Source of the DNA: Tropicimonas sp. IMCC6043
GTDB taxonomy: Bacteria; Pseudomonadota; Alphaproteobacteria; Rhodobacterales; Rhodobacteraceae
Length of the DNA stretch: 64,000 nucleotides
Reading direction: 5' to 3'
Assembly (NCBI RefSeq): GCF_004146235.1
Contig: NZ_SELO01000008.1
Location: 62,001-126,000 of the forward strand
The first letter of the stretch is position 1; each line of letters opens with the position of its first letter. Shown here piece by piece: positions 1-9,207 of this stretch. The position numbers and the translations under genes were made by a program. The notes beneath the pieces are model-generated. The model was not told the origin of the DNA and did not search any database. It saw only the letters and a program-made list of their open reading frames with translations.

Positions 1-1
1 C

Positions 2-730
2 GTCAACCTGCTTATCTCGGACGTTCCGGGCGACAGCCCGTCCAATATTGCCTCCGGCCCCACTGTTGGCGACCCGACCAGCGTCGCCGACGCGTTGGAA
101 ATCATCGACCGGTATCGCCTCAACCTGCCCGGTCATCTTCGACAGGTTCTGGAGAGGGTGGACGCAGAGAGCGTCAAACCGGACGACCCGCGGCTGTCCC
201 GGGTGGAAACACATCTCGTCGCCACGCCGCAGAAGTCGCTCGAAAAGGCCGCCGACGTGGCGCGCAAGGCGGGGTATTCCGTCCATATCCTCGGCGATTC
301 CATCGAAGGCGAGGCGAGCGAGGTCGGCATCGTGCTGGCCGGGATCACCCATCAAGTCGTGCGCCACGGTCAACCCTTCGCGCGCCCCTGCGTTCTGCTC
401 TCCGGCGGCGAAACCACCGTGACGCTCCGCGGCACCGGCCGCGGCGGGCGCAATGTCGAGTTTCTGCTGTCGCTGGCCAACGAACTTGGCCGGCTGAGCG
501 GTGTCTACGCGATTGCCGCGGATACAGACGGGGTGGACGGCGTGGAAGAAATCGCCGGCGCGATCTGCGGCCCCGACACGCTGGCCCGCGCGCTCGAGCT
601 GGGCATTCTGCCGCGTGCGAGTCTGGCGAACAATGACGGCCACGGCTTTTTCGAAGCGCTCGGAGATCAGGTTGTGACCGGGCCGACCATGACCAATGTC
701 AACGATTTCAGGGCGATCCTGATCTCCTGA
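2..730 (+). CDS. Glycerate 2-kinase (MOFRL family), 3' part
   Basis: The gene enters from the left edge, so only its C-terminal 242 codons are present. The family phosphorylates glycerate in serine/glyoxylate and hydroxypyruvate metabolism in the cytoplasm. Visible family signatures are LLISDVPGD and IASGPTVGDPT near the window start, then the MOFRL-domain motifs SGGETTVT, GGRNVEF, AADTDGVDG and, at the very end, TGPTMTNVNDFR. The C-terminus looks intact and the reading frame is clean. Older annotations call this family hydroxypyruvate reductase (TtuD) or GckA; the sequence cannot choose between these names. The family call is safe, but the start and N-terminal domain are outside the window. 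Confidence 0.9.
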   Translation, partial: VNLLISDVPGDSPSNIASGPTVGDPTSVADALEIIDRYRLNLPGHLRQVLERVDAESVKPDDPRLSRVETHLVATPQKSLEKAADVARKAGYSVHILGDSIEGEASEVGIVLAGITHQVVRHGQPFARPCVLLSGGETTVTLRGTGRGGRNVEFLLSLANELGRLSGVYAIAADTDGVDGVEEIAGAICGPDTLARALELGILPRASLANNDGHGFFEALGDQVVTGPTMTNVNDFRAILIS

Positions 731-1223
731 ACACGGGCAGCGCAGCCCCGTTCGTCACGGCCCGGCAAGAATCCGACAGCCAGCGCAAGCCGGTGATGAC
801 TCTCGTTTTTACATTTTGTTAACCGAGCCGCACCCATCGTGGGCTCGATGGCCCTCTGCATGTGGGGCGCTCGGTGTTGACGTCTCGAATGGCGATCAGG
901 CTCGTGCGCGATCTGGATAGGGGACGGTGGTTGGGGAAAGAGATAAGGGTATCGCACGACATTGCCGGAACCACGAGGACGCACCGAACCGGTGTCACGC
1001 CTCACACGGTGCTCCGTGCCGACCTTGCCGGCTTCACCGCCCGGGTCCTGCCCGCCCGCCTCGACCGGACGGCCTCCAATCCCAATGGCTGCAGGTCTGG
1101 TCGCATCGGCGCGGCGCAGAGGGGATGTACGGAGGAGGCTCGCGGGGTCGCAGGCGGATCCGGCCGTAACGCGCCGCCATTCGTCATGCGGGAGTAGCTG
1201 GAGGTTTCGGTAGGGGTTGACCG
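731..1223. other. Intergenic stretch without a convincing gene
   Basis: About 490 bases separate the glycerate kinase stop from the PAS/GGDEF/EAL start. Several open frames cross it on both strands, but they are rich in Arg, Pro and Gly, lack a convincing ribosome binding site and show no recognisable domain. This is what random high-GC sequence gives. An ACGGG/CCCGT hairpin-like pair lies just after the kinase stop, without a T-tract. No RNA gene was recognised. Confidence 0.5.
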
Positions 1224-2924
1224 ATGGGTAAGGGGGAAAAGCGGGAGACCGGATTGCCGGAACCCGCATCTGTTTGGCAGACGATCAAAAACAGCGACGC
1301 GCTTTTCGCGGTGTTCGGCGAAGACGGCCGGTTGCTTACCGCCTCGCTTGGTCTTGTCGCCGCCACCGGCCACACCCTAAAAGACCTTCGTGGTTATCCT
1401 CCCGATATCCGAAATGCCATTCTCGGGCTGCCAGCCTGGGACAAGTTCGTTGCAACCTCCAACGAGCAGGGTGCCTTTCGCACGACCTCCTGGCTTCGCC
1501 GGGTGGACGGGACCGCATCGCGATTCCTGCTCACGGTGACTCCGACGGTGGCAAGGGGCGCCGTGGGCCGGCATTTCGTCATCCAGGCGATCGACACGTC
1601 CGGCGATCCCGGCTTGTACGACCGGCCGGAGCAACAGGTCTACCGGGATCGCCTGACCGGTCTGCACAACCGCCGCTTCCTCAAGGACACGATTAACCAT
1701 CTGGAGGAGACTGGTGTTTCGCTCGCGTTGCTGATCGTCGACCTCGTTGATTTCGGCGAGATCAACGAAACTTTCGGCCATGAGGCCGGCGACGACGTCC
1801 TTTGCAAGGTTGGGGGTATCCTGACAGAACTGGCCCCGCCCGGGGGAACGACCGCGCGTCTGTGCAGCGACAAGTTCGCCCTGCTGCTTGGTGGCATCGA
1901 ACCGGGTCGCGATGCGGAGGATCTTGCCGACGAGATCCTGACGGCGATTTCCCGCCCGATGTCGGTTCACGACGAGACCGTGCGGGTGACCGGTCTCGCC
2001 GGGATCAGCCGCTTTCCGGAAGACGGGCGCGACCTTGGCGAGCTGTTGCGCCGGGCCGGCGCTAAGATGCGCGGCTCGGGCCGGAAAACTGCCACGGACG
2101 CGCCGGACGCATCTTCGCCGTCGCCGGGATTCGCGACGGCTCCCAAGCTTGTCCGCGCGTTGACGCTGGAGGCTCTGGAGGAGGGGCTTCGCCCCTATTT
2201 CCAACCCATCGTCGACATGCGGACCCGCCGCATTGTCGGCGCGGAAGCGCTGTGCCGCTGGTTGCACTGCGATGGCGGCACCGTCCTGCCCCGGGAGTTC
2301 ATTCCGGTCGCCGAAACCAGCGGGCTGATTGCGGAACTCGACCGAAAGATGTTCGAGATGACCTTGCGCGGAATGCGGGCCTGGGAACTGTCCGGCCTGC
2401 CGGATGTGCAGATTTCCATCAATGTCGCGGCGGCGACGCTTCGCGGGCAGGGTTTCTCGCTGTTTCTCGAAGAGACCGTCGCCGCCTATGGCATCCGGCA
2501 TGAACAGATCTGTATCGAGCTGACCGAGAGCATGGCGCTGCATGAGGCCGACCCGGGGCGCGACCGCGTCTTCGAGCTTCGGGAACTCGGCTTCCACGTG
2601 GCGCTCGACGATTTCGGCACCGGCTACTCCTCGCTGGCGCTCCTCAAGAGCCTGCCGGTGTCGAGACTCAAGGTCGACCGTTCCTTCATCCTCAACCTCG
2701 CTGCCAATCCGCGCGACCGCGGAATCGTGCGTAGCATCGCGGACATTTCGACCGCGCTCGGGGCCGAGACGGTTGCCGAAGGCGTGGAGACCGCCGAACA
2801 GGTGACGCTTCTTTCGGAATACGGCTATCGCCTCGGGCAGGGCTTCCTGTTCGCGCGGCCGATGCCCTCGGGCGAGTTCACCGCCTGGTTGCGTAATCCG
2901 CCTCCGGTCGCTGCCTGCGCCTGA
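1224..2924 (+). CDS. PAS-GGDEF-EAL protein, probable c-di-GMP phosphodiesterase
   Basis: This 566-residue protein has no obvious membrane segment. It reads as a PAS-like sensor (about residues 15-125), a GGDEF domain (about 130-290, with the entry motif DRLTGLHNRR) and an EAL domain (about 310-555). The GGDEF signature itself has become CSDKF, so cyclase activity is unlikely. The EAL domain keeps the known catalytic set: EAL in GAEALCRW, Asn in SINVAA, Glu in CIELTES, DDFGTGYSS, Lys in LKVDRSF, AEGVET and the GQGF motif. On family knowledge it should hydrolyse c-di-GMP, with the degenerate GGDEF possibly acting as a regulatory GTP-binding domain. Its neighbours do not indicate a pathway. The signal sensed by the PAS domain is unknown. 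Confidence 0.9.
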   Translation: MGKGEKRETGLPEPASVWQTIKNSDALFAVFGEDGRLLTASLGLVAATGHTLKDLRGYPPDIRNAILGLPAWDKFVATSNEQGAFRTTSWLRRVDGTASRFLLTVTPTVARGAVGRHFVIQAIDTSGDPGLYDRPEQQVYRDRLTGLHNRRFLKDTINHLEETGVSLALLIVDLVDFGEINETFGHEAGDDVLCKVGGILTELAPPGGTTARLCSDKFALLLGGIEPGRDAEDLADEILTAISRPMSVHDETVRVTGLAGISRFPEDGRDLGELLRRAGAKMRGSGRKTATDAPDASSPSPGFATAPKLVRALTLEALEEGLRPYFQPIVDMRTRRIVGAEALCRWLHCDGGTVLPREFIPVAETSGLIAELDRKMFEMTLRGMRAWELSGLPDVQISINVAAATLRGQGFSLFLEETVAAYGIRHEQICIELTESMALHEADPGRDRVFELRELGFHVALDDFGTGYSSLALLKSLPVSRLKVDRSFILNLAANPRDRGIVRSIADISTALGAETVAEGVETAEQVTLLSEYGYRLGQGFLFARPMPSGEFTAWLRNPPPVAACA

Positions 2925-3026
2925 TCGGCAGGCCTGACCGGACGCTGTCGCGCGTCTGTCACGAAGCTCTGCTTCAGCTTGAGGCCAGCCGCTTGCATCG
3001 GCCGGGAAAACGGGAAAGCATGTCCC

Positions 3027-4832
3027 ATGGAAAGACATCCTCTCAAGAGTTGGGCCGAGGCGGCCCCCCGTCTCGTCGCCGTGGCCGCCGGCCGGGAGCC
3101 GGCCGATCTTGTCGTCCGTGGCGGCATCTGGGTCAACGTGCACAGCCGTGAACTCCTGCCCGACCATGACATCGCCATCGCCGAAGGCCGGATCGCCTAT
3201 GTCGGCTCGGACGCCGGCCATTGCATCGGCCCGGAGACGCAGGTGATCGAGGCGGCGGGGCGCTATATGCTGCCCGGTCTTTGCGACGCGCATATGCATG
3301 TCGAATCCGGTATGCTGACGCCCGCCGAGTTCGCCCGTGCCGTGATCCCGCATGGAACCACTTCGATGTTCGCCGACCCGCACGAGATTGCCAATGTGCT
3401 CGGTCTGGAGGGCGTGCGGCTGATGCATGACGAGGCGCTCCTGCAACCGGTGAACATCTTTACCCAGATGCCCTCCTGCGCACCGTCTGCGCCGGGGCTC
3501 GAGACCACCGGTTTCGAGATCACGCCTGAGGACGTCGCCGAAGCGATGTCCTGGCCCGGGATCGTCGGATTGGGCGAGATGATGAACTTTCCCGGCGTGG
3601 TCGCGGGCGACCCCAAGATGCTCGCCGAGATTGCCGCAACCCAGGTCGCGGGCAAGACCGTCGGCGGGCACTACGCGTCACCCGACCTCGGCCCCGCCTT
3701 TCACGCCTATGCTGCGGGCGGCCCCGCCGATGACCACGAGGGAACACGCGAAGAGGATGCCGTCGCGCGGGTGCGGCAGGGGATGCGGGCGATGCTGCGG
3801 CTGGGGTCCGCCTGGTACGACGTCAAGGCGCAGATTACCGCGGTGACCGAGAAGGGACTCGACCCGCGCAATTTCATTCTCTGCACCGACGACTGCCATT
3901 CCGGCACGCTGGTCAATGAAGGCCACATGAACCGCGTGCTGCGCCACGCCATCGACTGCGGCTGCGACCCGCTGGTGGCGTTGCAGATGGCGACGGTGAA
4001 CACCGCGGCGCATTTCGGCTTGGAGCGCGAACTCGGCTCGATCGCTCCGGGGCGGCGGGCAGACATCATTCTGAGCTCCGATCTGCGGGCCCTGCCTATC
4101 GAGACGGTGATAGCGCGGGGCCTCGTCGTGGCCGAGAACGGGAAGATCATGGTCGACTGCCCGCATCTCGACTGGCCGGCACATGCGCGGGCGACGGTGC
4201 ATCTGGGCAAGACGCTCGCGGCATCGGATTTCGAGATACCGGCGCCCGCGGGCGCCAACCACGTCCGCGCGCGGGTCATCGGCGTGGTCGAGAACCAGGC
4301 CCCGACGAAGGCGCTCTCGGCCGACCTTCCGGTGATCGACGGGCTCGTGGAAGCCGAGGGCGAGGTCTGCCAGATCGCGCTCGTCGAGAGGCATCGCGGG
4401 ACCGGCATGGTGGTCAACGCCTTCGTGCAGGGCTTCGGCTACGAAGGGCCGATGGCGATGGCGTCGACCGTGGCCCATGACAGCCACCACATGATCGTCG
4501 TCGGCACGGACCGAGAGAACATGGCACTGGCCGCAAACCGGCTGGGCGCGGTCGGCGGCGGCGTCGCGCTTTTCGCAGGGGGAGAAGAAAAGGCGCTGGT
4601 CGAACTGCCGATCGCCGGCCTGATGTCGGACGATCTTGCCGAGAAAGTGGCGGCGAAGGTTGAGGCGCTCGGACATGCGATGCAGGAGGCGGGGTGCCGG
4701 CTCAACAACGCCTACATGCAACACTCGCTTCTTGCGCTTGTGGTGATCCCGGAACTCCGGATATCGGACAAGGGCCTGGTCGACGTGACGCGATTCGAAG
4801 TGACCGAGCTGATCGAGAAGGTTCTGGAATGA
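3027..4832 (+). CDS. ade: Adenine deaminase
   Basis: Cytoplasmic amidohydrolase converting adenine to hypoxanthine plus ammonia. The 601-residue protein has the metal-binding HMHVES segment after PGLCDA, then HGTTSMFADPHEIANV, the CTDDCHSG segment with the active-site Asp, and the long C-terminal domain typical of the Ade family. The frame is open upstream to a TTG at 2979, but the ATG at 3027 is preferred because it has a GGGAAAG ribosome binding site and the upstream residues look non-coding. The stop overlaps the start of the AMP nucleosidase gene by ATGA, so the two are probably translationally coupled. The pair would run AMP to adenine to hypoxanthine. Confidence 0.93.
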   Translation: MERHPLKSWAEAAPRLVAVAAGREPADLVVRGGIWVNVHSRELLPDHDIAIAEGRIAYVGSDAGHCIGPETQVIEAAGRYMLPGLCDAHMHVESGMLTPAEFARAVIPHGTTSMFADPHEIANVLGLEGVRLMHDEALLQPVNIFTQMPSCAPSAPGLETTGFEITPEDVAEAMSWPGIVGLGEMMNFPGVVAGDPKMLAEIAATQVAGKTVGGHYASPDLGPAFHAYAAGGPADDHEGTREEDAVARVRQGMRAMLRLGSAWYDVKAQITAVTEKGLDPRNFILCTDDCHSGTLVNEGHMNRVLRHAIDCGCDPLVALQMATVNTAAHFGLERELGSIAPGRRADIILSSDLRALPIETVIARGLVVAENGKIMVDCPHLDWPAHARATVHLGKTLAASDFEIPAPAGANHVRARVIGVVENQAPTKALSADLPVIDGLVEAEGEVCQIALVERHRGTGMVVNAFVQGFGYEGPMAMASTVAHDSHHMIVVGTDRENMALAANRLGAVGGGVALFAGGEEKALVELPIAGLMSDDLAEKVAAKVEALGHAMQEAGCRLNNAYMQHSLLALVVIPELRISDKGLVDVTRFEVTELIEKVLE

Positions 4833-6304
4833 ACGATATGACGCCGGTCGTGACCCCGAACGTGCCGGAACGGGCGCTGTTTGACGATGCCGAGGCCGCG
4901 GTGGACCGGCTGACGGAACTCTATACGACCGCCACGGATTTTCTCGCGAAGAAGTTCACCGAGAGCCTCACTGGCGAGACGCCGCGACAACGCTATCGCG
5001 CCTTCTACCCAGAGGTGCGGCTGGTCTCGACGAGCTTCGTTCAGGCGGATTCGCGGCTGGCCTTTGGCCATGTCACCGAGCCGGGCGTCTACGCGACGAC
5101 GGTCACGCGTCCGGATCTCTTCCGAAACTACCTGATCCAGCAGATCGGGCTTGTGATGAAGAACCAGGGCCAGAAGATCATGGTCGGCCCGTCGGATACA
5201 CCCATCCCGGTGCATTTTGCCGTGCTGAACGACGCCCGCCTGACCGTGCCGCAGGAAGGCGCGATGCGCTTCCAGCTGCGCGATGTCTTCGACGTACCGG
5301 ACCTCACGACCACCCATGACGACATCGTCAACGGGTATGGTTTCACCTACCCGGACGGCGCGCGTCCGCTGGCGCAATTCACCGCGCAGCGGGTGGACTA
5401 CTCCCTCGCCCGGCTCAGCCACTATTCCGCCACCAGTCCGCAGCACTTCCAGAACCACGTCCTGTTCACCAACTACCAGTTCTACGTCGAGGAATTCGAA
5501 GCCTATGCCCGCGCCGCGCTGGACGATCCCGAGAGCGGCTACATCGCACTCGTCGGCCCCGGCAATCAGGAAATCACCTCCGGGGACGCGGTGCTCAAGA
5601 CGCCCGAAAAGCTGCCGCAGATGCCGACTTATCACCTCAAGCGGGCGAATGGCGCAGGTATCACGCTGGTAAATATCGGCGTCGGCCCGTCCAACGCCAA
5701 GACCGCGACGGACCATATCGCGGTTCTGCGCCCGCATGCCTGGCTGATGGTTGGTCATTGCGCGGGGCTCCGCAACAGCCAGGCGCTCGGCGATTTTGTC
5801 CTCGCCCATGCCTATCTGCGCGAGGACAAGGTTCTCGACGACGATCTGCCGGTCTGGGTGCCGATCCCGGCGCTGGCGGAAATCCAGGTCGCGCTGGAGG
5901 ACGCCGTCGAGGAAGTGACCCAACTCGAGGGCTACGACCTCAAGCGGATCATGCGGACGGGCACCGTGGCCTCTGTCGACAACCGCAACTGGGAGCTGCG
6001 CGACCAGAAGGGGCCAGTGCAGCGGCTCAGCCAGAGCCGGGCGATCGCCCTCGACATGGAGAGCGCGACGATCGCTGCCAACGGGTTCCGCTTTCGTGTT
6101 CCCTACGGCACGCTGCTCTGCGTCTCCGACAAACCGCTGCATGGCGAGTTGAAACTGCCCGGCATGGCGAGCGAGTTCTACAAGACACAGATTGCGCGAC
6201 ATCTCCTGATCGGGATACGGGCCATGGAGCTGTTGCGAAACATGCCGCTCGAACGGCTGCACTCGCGGAAATTGCGCAGCTTCGAGGAAACAGCCTTCCT
6301 CTGA
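4829..6304 (+). CDS. amn: AMP nucleosidase
   Basis: Cleaves the N-glycosidic bond of AMP to give adenine and ribose 5-phosphate. The 491-residue length matches the two-domain family: an N-terminal AMP-nucleosidase-specific domain (about 1-180) and a C-terminal nucleoside-phosphorylase-like domain. Strong signatures near the C-terminus are ALDMESATIAANGF, RVPYGTLLCVSDKP and LHGELKLPG. The ATG at 4829 shares ATGA with the adenine deaminase stop; the frame is open further upstream, but that part lies inside ade. Downstream a weak GCAGAAAAC/GTTTTCCTGC hairpin (6317-6340) could end the transcript. The family call is firm. Confidence 0.94.
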   Translation: MNDMTPVVTPNVPERALFDDAEAAVDRLTELYTTATDFLAKKFTESLTGETPRQRYRAFYPEVRLVSTSFVQADSRLAFGHVTEPGVYATTVTRPDLFRNYLIQQIGLVMKNQGQKIMVGPSDTPIPVHFAVLNDARLTVPQEGAMRFQLRDVFDVPDLTTTHDDIVNGYGFTYPDGARPLAQFTAQRVDYSLARLSHYSATSPQHFQNHVLFTNYQFYVEEFEAYARAALDDPESGYIALVGPGNQEITSGDAVLKTPEKLPQMPTYHLKRANGAGITLVNIGVGPSNAKTATDHIAVLRPHAWLMVGHCAGLRNSQALGDFVLAHAYLREDKVLDDDLPVWVPIPALAEIQVALEDAVEEVTQLEGYDLKRIMRTGTVASVDNRNWELRDQKGPVQRLSQSRAIALDMESATIAANGFRFRVPYGTLLCVSDKPLHGELKLPGMASEFYKTQIARHLLIGIRAMELLRNMPLERLHSRKLRSFEETAFL

Positions 6305-6398
6305 TCGCCATTCCATGCAGAAAACCCCTTGTTTTCCTGCGCAGAGGCCCACTAAGGATTGTGGGTGACGTCAAGATCACGTAGAATCGTGTGAATAA

Positions 6399-6415
6399 GC
6401 CCCAACAGAAGGGGC
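6399..6415 (+). promoter_or_regulatory. Small hairpin in the hup-like 5' leader
   Basis: A GCCCC/GGGGC stem with a seven-base loop lies 19 bases upstream of the HU-like start and just before a GAGGAG ribosome binding site. It could stabilise the leader or modulate translation of this abundant protein class. Only the hairpin is seen; its function is inferred. Confidence 0.35.
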
Positions 6416-6434
6416 ACGAACGAGGAGACCTCAT

Positions 6435-6725
6435 ATGGCCACCAAACCCATGACCAAAACGCAGCTTGTTGCCGCCATTGCCGAGGCAATGGATGCCGAC
6501 AAGAAAACCGCGGGCGCGGCGCTGGACGCCGTGACCGGTGTGATCACCAGCGAAGTCGCCGGCGGCGGCGCGGTGACCCTGCCGGGCATCGGCAAGATCT
6601 ACTGCCGCGAACGCCCCGCGCGCCAGGTGCGCAACCCCGCCACGGGCGCGATGATCGACAAGGAAGCCGACAAGGTGGTCAAGGTCACCATCGCCAAGGC
6701 GCTGAAAGACTCGGTCAACGCCTGA
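6435..6725 (+). CDS. HU-family DNA-binding protein
   Basis: A 96-residue nucleoid-associated protein. The N-terminal half is the helical dimerisation part (TKTQLVAAIAEAM). The second half has the HU beta-arm core: LPGIGKIYCRERPAR, the RNPATG turn that contacts DNA, and a C-terminal helix ending KALKDSVN. The usual GRNP is VRNP here, and the end differs from classical HU-alpha/beta, so this is best called an HU-like paralogue. Its start has a clear GAGGAG ribosome binding site. It is a single-gene unit closed by a good intrinsic terminator. Confidence 0.9.
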   Translation: MATKPMTKTQLVAAIAEAMDADKKTAGAALDAVTGVITSEVAGGGAVTLPGIGKIYCRERPARQVRNPATGAMIDKEADKVVKVTIAKALKDSVNA

Positions 6726-6749
6726 TCCGGCGCCGAGACGACGACGAAG

Positions 6750-6780
6750 GGGTCACCGCTGGGTGGCCCTTTTTCTTTTC
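6750..6780 (+). terminator. Intrinsic terminator of the HU-like gene
   Basis: The stem GGGTCACC/GGTGGCCC (one G-U pair) with a four-base loop is followed by TTTTTCTTTT. It begins 25 bases after the HU-like stop codon. Confidence 0.85.
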
Positions 6781-6842
6781 CTTCCGCCGGTGTCCCCTTC
6801 ACGGCGGTGGAGCAATGACCGCTCGAAAGTGACTGCTTGTCG

Positions 6843-6871
6843 TTGACAGGCGGCGTCTCGTTTCCGGAAAT
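6843..6871 (+). promoter_or_regulatory. Possible sigma-70-type promoter
   Basis: A perfect TTGACA box is followed after 17 bases by GGAAAT, 40 bases before the PH-like gene start. The -10 box is a poor match, as is common in Rhodobacterales, so this is tentative. Confidence 0.35.
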
Positions 6872-6910
6872 ACCTCATGGCGGAGCAGCTGCGTCTGGCA
6901 GGAGGGACGA

Positions 6911-7441
6911 ATGCCGGGTCCGGACATATCGGGAAATACGCTGATCGGGCGGGACTGGACCAAATCCGTCGCGCTGGTTGTCGTCTGTATTGGTTTGGTC
7001 GCGGCGGCGATCTATGGCGTGCAACTCGAACCCGACAGCTATCGCGCGCAGCGGTTCCACCAGACGTCCTTCCTGATCCTCCCAATCTTCTCCGTCTTCG
7101 GTCTCTTCGCCATCTACCGCCTGGTGATCCCCTGGGGAGCGCCGGTCCGGCTGTCCCCCGAAGGTTTCCTGGACCTGCGCGCGGGGCGGCGCATCATTCC
7201 CTGGCCGGAGATCACCAATGTCCGCTCTGCGAGCGAGTTCGTGACGCTTACGCTCGGCCGCCGGTTCCGCAAGACCTACCAATTGTCCTGGACGCAATCG
7301 CTCCTGAAGAAGGTCCGGAAATCCGCCGGTCCCAATCACCTCGTCGTCGCCGACTGGTGCCTCGCGACAACGCCCGGCGATCTCGCGGAGGCGATCCAGG
7401 CCTATCGCGCCGCTCATTCCGGAAACCCCGAGTCCCGTTAG
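6911..7441 (+). CDS. PH-like membrane protein of unknown function
   Basis: A 176-residue protein with two hydrophobic segments (about residues 18-38 and 52-72) followed by a soluble C-terminal domain. The tail has the look of a bacterial PH-like or STM3941-type domain: a short beta-rich stretch with LSPEGFLDLRAGRRIIPWPEITNV, in which a Trp-Pro-Glu-Ile turn is typical. GGAGG sits seven bases before the ATG. The role is unknown. It precedes an EamA transporter on the same strand by 90 bases. The family assignment is from pattern only. Confidence 0.75.
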   Translation: MPGPDISGNTLIGRDWTKSVALVVVCIGLVAAAIYGVQLEPDSYRAQRFHQTSFLILPIFSVFGLFAIYRLVIPWGAPVRLSPEGFLDLRAGRRIIPWPEITNVRSASEFVTLTLGRRFRKTYQLSWTQSLLKKVRKSAGPNHLVVADWCLATTPGDLAEAIQAYRAAHSGNPESR

Positions 7442-7531
7442 CAACGCTGGCCCCGCGACGTGATGTCCGGGGCTATTCTTCCTCAGGCAAATGTGCAACC
7501 CGGGCGGAGCGAACGGAAGAGAGCGAAATCA

Positions 7532-8419
7532 ATGGATCTGCGGGCAATCTCAATGGGGCTGGCCTTCGCCCTGATGTGGTCGTCGGCCTTCAGTTCGGCG
7601 CGGATCGTGGTCGCCCATGCGCCCCCCTTGGGCATCTCGGCGCTGCGCTTCCTGATCGCCGGCACGGTCGCTGTCACGATTGCCCGCGCGCTCGGTCAGT
7701 CCTTTCGACTGACGACGGCGCAGGCGAAGGCCACAGTAATCTTCGGCATCTGCCAGAACGCGCTCTATCTCGGCCTCTTCTTCGTCGCCATGCAACGTAT
7801 CGAGGCCTCACTCGCCGCAATCATCGCCTCGACCATGCCGCTTCTTGTGGCGCTCGCCAGCTTCGCGATCTTCGGCGAGAGGCTGCGGCCCCTCGGCATT
7901 GCGGGGCTGACGGCGGGTTTTGCCGGCGTTGCGGTCATCATGGCGAGCCGGCTTCAGGGTGGCGGCGTCGACCTCACGGGCATCGGGTTCTGCCTCGTTG
8001 GCGTTCTGGCGCTGACCTTCGCCACGCTTTCGGTGCGCGGCGCGACCTCGGGCGGCAATGTCTTGATGGTCGTCGGACTGCAGATGCTCGTCGGCACGGC
8101 GGTCCTCCTGCCGGCCTCGGCGCTGCTCGAGACCTGGAGCATCGACGCAACCCCCGCCTTCGTCGCCGCCTTCGCCTACACCATCATCGTGCCGGGCCTC
8201 GTTGCCACGATCACATGGTTCCTGCTCGTCCGCCGCATCGGCGCGGTAAAGGCCGCGACCTTCCACTTCCTCAATCCGTTCTTCGGGGTTGCCATCGCCT
8301 CGCTGCTGCTCGGGGAACGGCTTCGCGCATGGGACGCGGTCGGGGTGCTTGTCATCATGGCCGGCATCCTCGCCGTCCAGCTCTCGCGTCAGCCTGCAAC
8401 ACTTCCCACGCGCTCGTGA
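7532..8419 (+). CDS. EamA-family (DMT) transporter
   Basis: A 295-residue inner-membrane protein with about ten hydrophobic helices and the duplicated EamA layout. The first repeat begins AISMGLAFALMWSSAF and the second begins near residue 150. These proteins usually export amino acids, nucleosides or other small metabolites; the substrate cannot be read from sequence. The ATG at 7532 has GGAAGAGAG upstream, so it is preferred over upstream in-frame starts. A second, distinct EamA gene lies at 12.5 kb on the other strand. Confidence 0.9.
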   Translation: MDLRAISMGLAFALMWSSAFSSARIVVAHAPPLGISALRFLIAGTVAVTIARALGQSFRLTTAQAKATVIFGICQNALYLGLFFVAMQRIEASLAAIIASTMPLLVALASFAIFGERLRPLGIAGLTAGFAGVAVIMASRLQGGGVDLTGIGFCLVGVLALTFATLSVRGATSGGNVLMVVGLQMLVGTAVLLPASALLETWSIDATPAFVAAFAYTIIVPGLVATITWFLLVRRIGAVKAATFHFLNPFFGVAIASLLLGERLRAWDAVGVLVIMAGILAVQLSRQPATLPTRS

Positions 8420-8458
8420 GTCCCATCCAGGGTTTCGTGTAGTGACAAGCGCAGCTCC

Positions 8459-9190
8459 GTGAGCGAACTCTTTGTCATGGAATTCCTGCTTGCATATGGC
8501 GCGGGGCTGCTGACGCTCATCAACCCCTGCATACTGCCGGTCCTGCCGATCGTGCTGGCCAGCGCGCTCCAGGCAAGCCGCTGGGGCCCGGTCGCGCTCG
8601 CTGCCGGCATGTCGCTCTCCTTCGTCACGCTCGGAATCGCCGTTGGCGCCTTCGGTCGCGCCATCGGACTGACCGAGGACATGATCGGCCAGGCCGCGGC
8701 GCTCCTGATGATCGGCTTCGGACTCGTGCTTCTCGTGCCGCGCTTCTCGGCCGGTTTCGCCACTGCAACGGCGGGCCTTGCCGGCAGTGCGGACGTGCGT
8801 TTCGACATGATCGACCGCTCCGGCCTGCGGGGCCAGGCCCTCGGCGGGGCGCTGCTCGGTGCCGTTTGGAGTCCTTGTGTCGGGCCGACGCTCGGCGCGG
8901 CGATCTCGCTTGCCAGCCAGGGCCAGAGCCTTGGCCGCGCGGGCCTCATCATGCTCGGCTTCGCCGCCGGTGTCTCCACGGTGATCCTTGCGCTCGCCTA
9001 CGGCGCCCGCTCCGTTCTCCAGGAGCGGCAGGCCTGGATGCGCGCCGTCGCCGCCCGCGCCCGCCCGATTCTCGGCCTCGTCTTCCTCGCCACCGGCCTG
9101 GCGGTGCTGTTCAAGCTTCACTACCAGATCGAGGCCTGGGCACTCGAAATCCTGCCGATCTGGCTTCAGGACCTGTCCGTTTCCATCTGA
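8459..9190 (+). CDS. CcdA-like membrane thiol-electron transporter
   Basis: A 243-residue polytopic membrane protein of the CcdA/DsbD-transmembrane superfamily, which carries reducing power across the inner membrane. Two conserved Cys sit in matching Pro-rich contexts: NPCILPVLP in helix 1 and WSPCVGPTLG in helix 4. A GTG at 8459 opens the frame; an ATG at 8477 is an alternative start. The next gene, 17 bases on, encodes a thioredoxin-fold protein with a leader, so the two should act as a membrane reductase and its extracytoplasmic partner. This pairing suggests periplasmic thiol reduction rather than a full DsbD. Confidence 0.88.
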   Translation: MSELFVMEFLLAYGAGLLTLINPCILPVLPIVLASALQASRWGPVALAAGMSLSFVTLGIAVGAFGRAIGLTEDMIGQAAALLMIGFGLVLLVPRFSAGFATATAGLAGSADVRFDMIDRSGLRGQALGGALLGAVWSPCVGPTLGAAISLASQGQSLGRAGLIMLGFAAGVSTVILALAYGARSVLQERQAWMRAVAARARPILGLVFLATGLAVLFKLHYQIEAWALEILPIWLQDLSVSI

Positions 9191-9207
9191 CGAAGGGAGT
9201 TTTCACC

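Noticed and set aside
667-1269. Minus-strand 200-codon frame over the first intergenic region
   Set aside because: Arg/Pro-rich composition and no ribosome binding site or domain; typical random high-GC frame.
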